Assembly (NCBI GenBank): GCA_034008185.1
Contig: CM067084.1
Coordinates: 41,181,099-41,245,098, forward strand
DNA from: Gorsachius magnificus
Taxonomy: Eukaryota > Chordata > Aves > Pelecaniformes > Ardeidae
Reading direction: 5' to 3'
Length of the DNA: 64,000 nt
Shown: positions 61,364 to 64,000 of the stretch, in pieces
Layout of the letters: each line of letters opens with the position of its first letter
Position numbering within the stretch: position 1 is the first letter of the stretch
Program-made: the position numbers and the translations under genes
The notes under the pieces: model-generated
The model's input: only the letters and a program-made list of their open reading frames with translations
Databases searched by the model: none
Told to the model about the DNA's origin: nothing

Positions 61364-64000
61364 TGTTAATTAGCCAGTCAAGCACAGGACCCGATACCTC
61401 GTCTAGCAAAGAGATATTTTTCAACTCCAAGGGAGTGAAACAGTGCTTATTTTACCAAAGTGGAAATGCTCAGCTGACATAGTGAATAAGGAGGAAAAAA
61501 AAATGGCAGGATTTTAAATGGGTGGTGGCTTATAGAAGGTATCATTCTCCAGCATGATAAGATACTCTTTAATGATTGCTACCTGAGATGTGTGTGTCAC
61601 TGAAAGAAGGAACCTTTTGTCAGGAAAATCTGCAACTATTCAACTGTACCATGAAAGAGAGGCATAGGTAGAAAGACACTTTTGTGTGTGTCTTTAACTT
61701 GTTTTGTGGTAAGAGTGATTTTGAAGTAGCTGGGCAATAAGAAGACATTCTGCACCCAGAACTGTGGTGCCTCTAAAGCCATCACATCTATAAACCTGGG
61801 CATCAGGGGCATTGGAACGAGTGCCTGTGTGTTCTGCAGTGTATCCAAAGGGCAGCAGTTGCCCCATCCAAGTGGAAAGCATGTATTACCAGGATCTAGA
61901 GGAAAAAGGGTTTCCTAGTGATGCCTTAGAGCTGATGGCAGAACTCACTGATAATTAGAAAAATATTTGAGAGCACTCTTGTGCTCTGGCTGGCACTCCA
62001 AGGGGAGTTCACTACAGTCAGCAACTGATCCTGGCTGGCACAAACTGCAATTTCAGCACCTCTAGTTTCCTGGAGCAGTAAAAAATACAAGTATCACAAG
62101 GCACAGAATACAGACTCCACGCCCCAGTATGCAGGCCACACAAGAGTGATTATAGGGAAATACTTAACACTCAACACACGTGGCAGAGGTATGTGTAGCA
62201 CAGGGACACTTTCAGACTCTGCCTCAGTGACTTTATGAAGTCTTTGGAGACTCTCTGGTGGTTTTCATGGGTTGACTGAAATTGGAAGCAATTGTCCGCT
62301 GAAGTGTTGAAAAGAAACAAAAGGATCCTTTGTGAAAATAACACAGCCAAAACCCTCTGAAAAACACTGTCCCTTGTTTTGTGAGGCTATGTACTACTTT
62401 ATGCTTGAAACATAAAAGGAGTTAATGTTGCTTAGAAATGAGGAGCTCCATACAGGAGTAGGTTTTATTTTTGTAACAGTTTGTTCTGGTTTTGCATATT
62501 TTAATTGTTTACTTTTTGCTATTTTCTTTCTGTTGCCTGGAAACGTTTAATAAGTTGTCAGCACTATAACATCGGCTGATTTAAGATTCAACTAGACTGA
62601 GCTTTAACACAAAAGCTTATAGTATGCTTTTTTAAAAACACCCCAAGAATATTGAATTAAAGGGGGTTTTTTGCTTTGTCAAGTTTTGAGTAACTAGGAA
62701 TTAATTTTACTAGGACAACAGCATTGAATATACTTTCACAATAAGATCAACTTGTCCTTGACCGTGTATGCACTGCTGAGGCAAAATTTCTGATGAAAAC
62801 CATTATCCCTTTCTCTGAGAACCAGACTGATGACGTTGCATGTGTTTTACATGTCACTAAATCAATACAGATTTTTTTAAATTCCTCTTTCAACTTTCAA
62901 TTTTCTGATTTTAATCTCAGAAAGATGAGGTATCTGCTGTGTGATAGGTCTATCAGGAATTTGACTGCAAGATTTTGAACACCTCCCTGAGACACACTGT
63001 TAACTCCCATTACAGTGTATGAAAGTTAATGTTGAAGAGTGACCAGCGTCGGTATTTCTGCAATACTGACCATAGGACTCAAATAATTCAGTGCAAAGTT
63101 GCACTGCATCAGACACATCTGCAAAGAGTTCATGTCTGGCATTTTAGAGTAAATATCCCATCAGCGTTTTCAAATGTCTAGTTTGGTATGTGGGAATATT
63201 CAACAGGAATTCCTAAACCTAAAATAGAATAACTGAAATTGCTTCATTATTTGAAAACGTTTCCAGGAGATGTTAATGATCTGTCTCAGTTAATACTTAT
63301 CTCTAAATGTTTATTGTGCTTATGGGACTGTTTGAAACATGTTGATATCTCTCCTCCAAATATACACCACTCCTCACAGGTGAAAGAATATTAATAGGTT
63401 CACAATATCATAGAATCCACACTATTGATTTTTAAGTAGTTTATTTTCAGAGTATTTAGTACTTAATGTCCCAGCTATATTGTAACTCATAAACCTTCAT
63501 TACTTTTTCTGCAGTGATATTCTCTAACTGAAGGGGTTACCAGGGTGATCTTCCTAAAAATTCAAGCTGAACAAGCAAGCTAGCCAACAGTTTTTCTGAC
63601 ACATTAATTGGTTAAGATGAAAAGCAGTGCTGAGAACTTTCTGACATCTCATTTTAAACACAGTTGTATGTGTGTTTTATGTCTCAGTTCTTCTGAGAGA
63701 CCTCTCCTCTCTGTCCTGGGGATGATCATATACATAGCCAGTACCCCATTTTGAATTTACAGGAAAATCCTGGAATAAACAGAAAGGCCACATGTAGTAA
63801 TGGGGAACAAAGAAGCAACAGCAGAGAAAAGACTGATGGCAAATATTGGGAAAGAGCCTGCACCCTTCACATACATAAATAACATGCTTATGTGTTTTGC
63901 TGGATCTGGCCCTAACTGCACAACTGGATTTATTTCAAGCAGCGAGTAAGTGCAAGAAAAAGCAGAAGACAAACTTAGATTCCTCTGGTGTAGGGTGTAG
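61364..64000. other. Intergenic stretch to the right edge, nothing recognised
   Basis: AT-rich DNA with no recognisable exon, RNA gene or mobile element. Confidence 0.5.

Noticed and set aside
61140..61482. Overlapping open frames of 96 and 106 codons on opposite strands
   Set aside because: They fall mostly within LTR-like copy 2 and have counterparts in copy 1, so they are repeat sequence and not a gene.
63408..63418. CATAGAATCCA, like a CR1 3' tail on the minus strand
   Set aside because: Only about ten bases match and none of the adjoining CR1 sequence follows.

Overview
The window looks like avian nuclear DNA. It carries several CR1 LINE fragments of different ages and two families of bird-type LTR. 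It is mostly AT-rich, with one compact CpG island and one multi-exon gene whose exons are separated by consensus splice sites. The LTR types and CR1 tails suggest a neoavian bird, possibly a songbird, but the species cannot be fixed from the sequence.

Positions 1-8660 hold the only protein-coding gene I can support. It is HPF1 (histone PARylation factor 1, formerly C4orf27), on the minus strand. Six internal coding exons join in frame with matching split codons (7020-7179, 4779-4965, 4194-4292, 2989-3139, 2218-2305, 1459-1631). A probable start codon lies at 8249-8251 inside a CpG island. The last coding exon, about 43 residues in the human protein, is not in the window and should lie to the left. 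The exon-1 donor could not be found. Intron 2 contains a solo LTR with a 5-bp target duplication and, about 75 bp away, a 5'-truncated CR1; both are antisense to HPF1.

Positions 8661-64000 are intergenic, with no convincing gene. This part holds CR1 fragments (9893-10050, 28585-28758, 29880-30720, 34331-34564, 42075-42560, 49136-49775, 51318-51380). It also holds two copies of a second LTR-like family (28764-29874 and 60900-61363), one GC-rich block (33035-33472), and assorted microsatellites, C-rich runs and small palindromes. The best structural observation is a nested insertion. An old CR1 reverse-transcriptase remnant is cut in two by a 1,111-bp LTR-like element with TG...CA ends and a GATGT target duplication. 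Its sister copy at 60900 has lost about 650 bp, including a minisatellite of about 49-bp period.

I did not find an undescribed biological system. The more notable points are the unresolved HPF1 exon 1, the nested insertion, the paired copies of the LTR-like family, and a pair of partly inverted similar segments near 24.0 and 31.2 kb.
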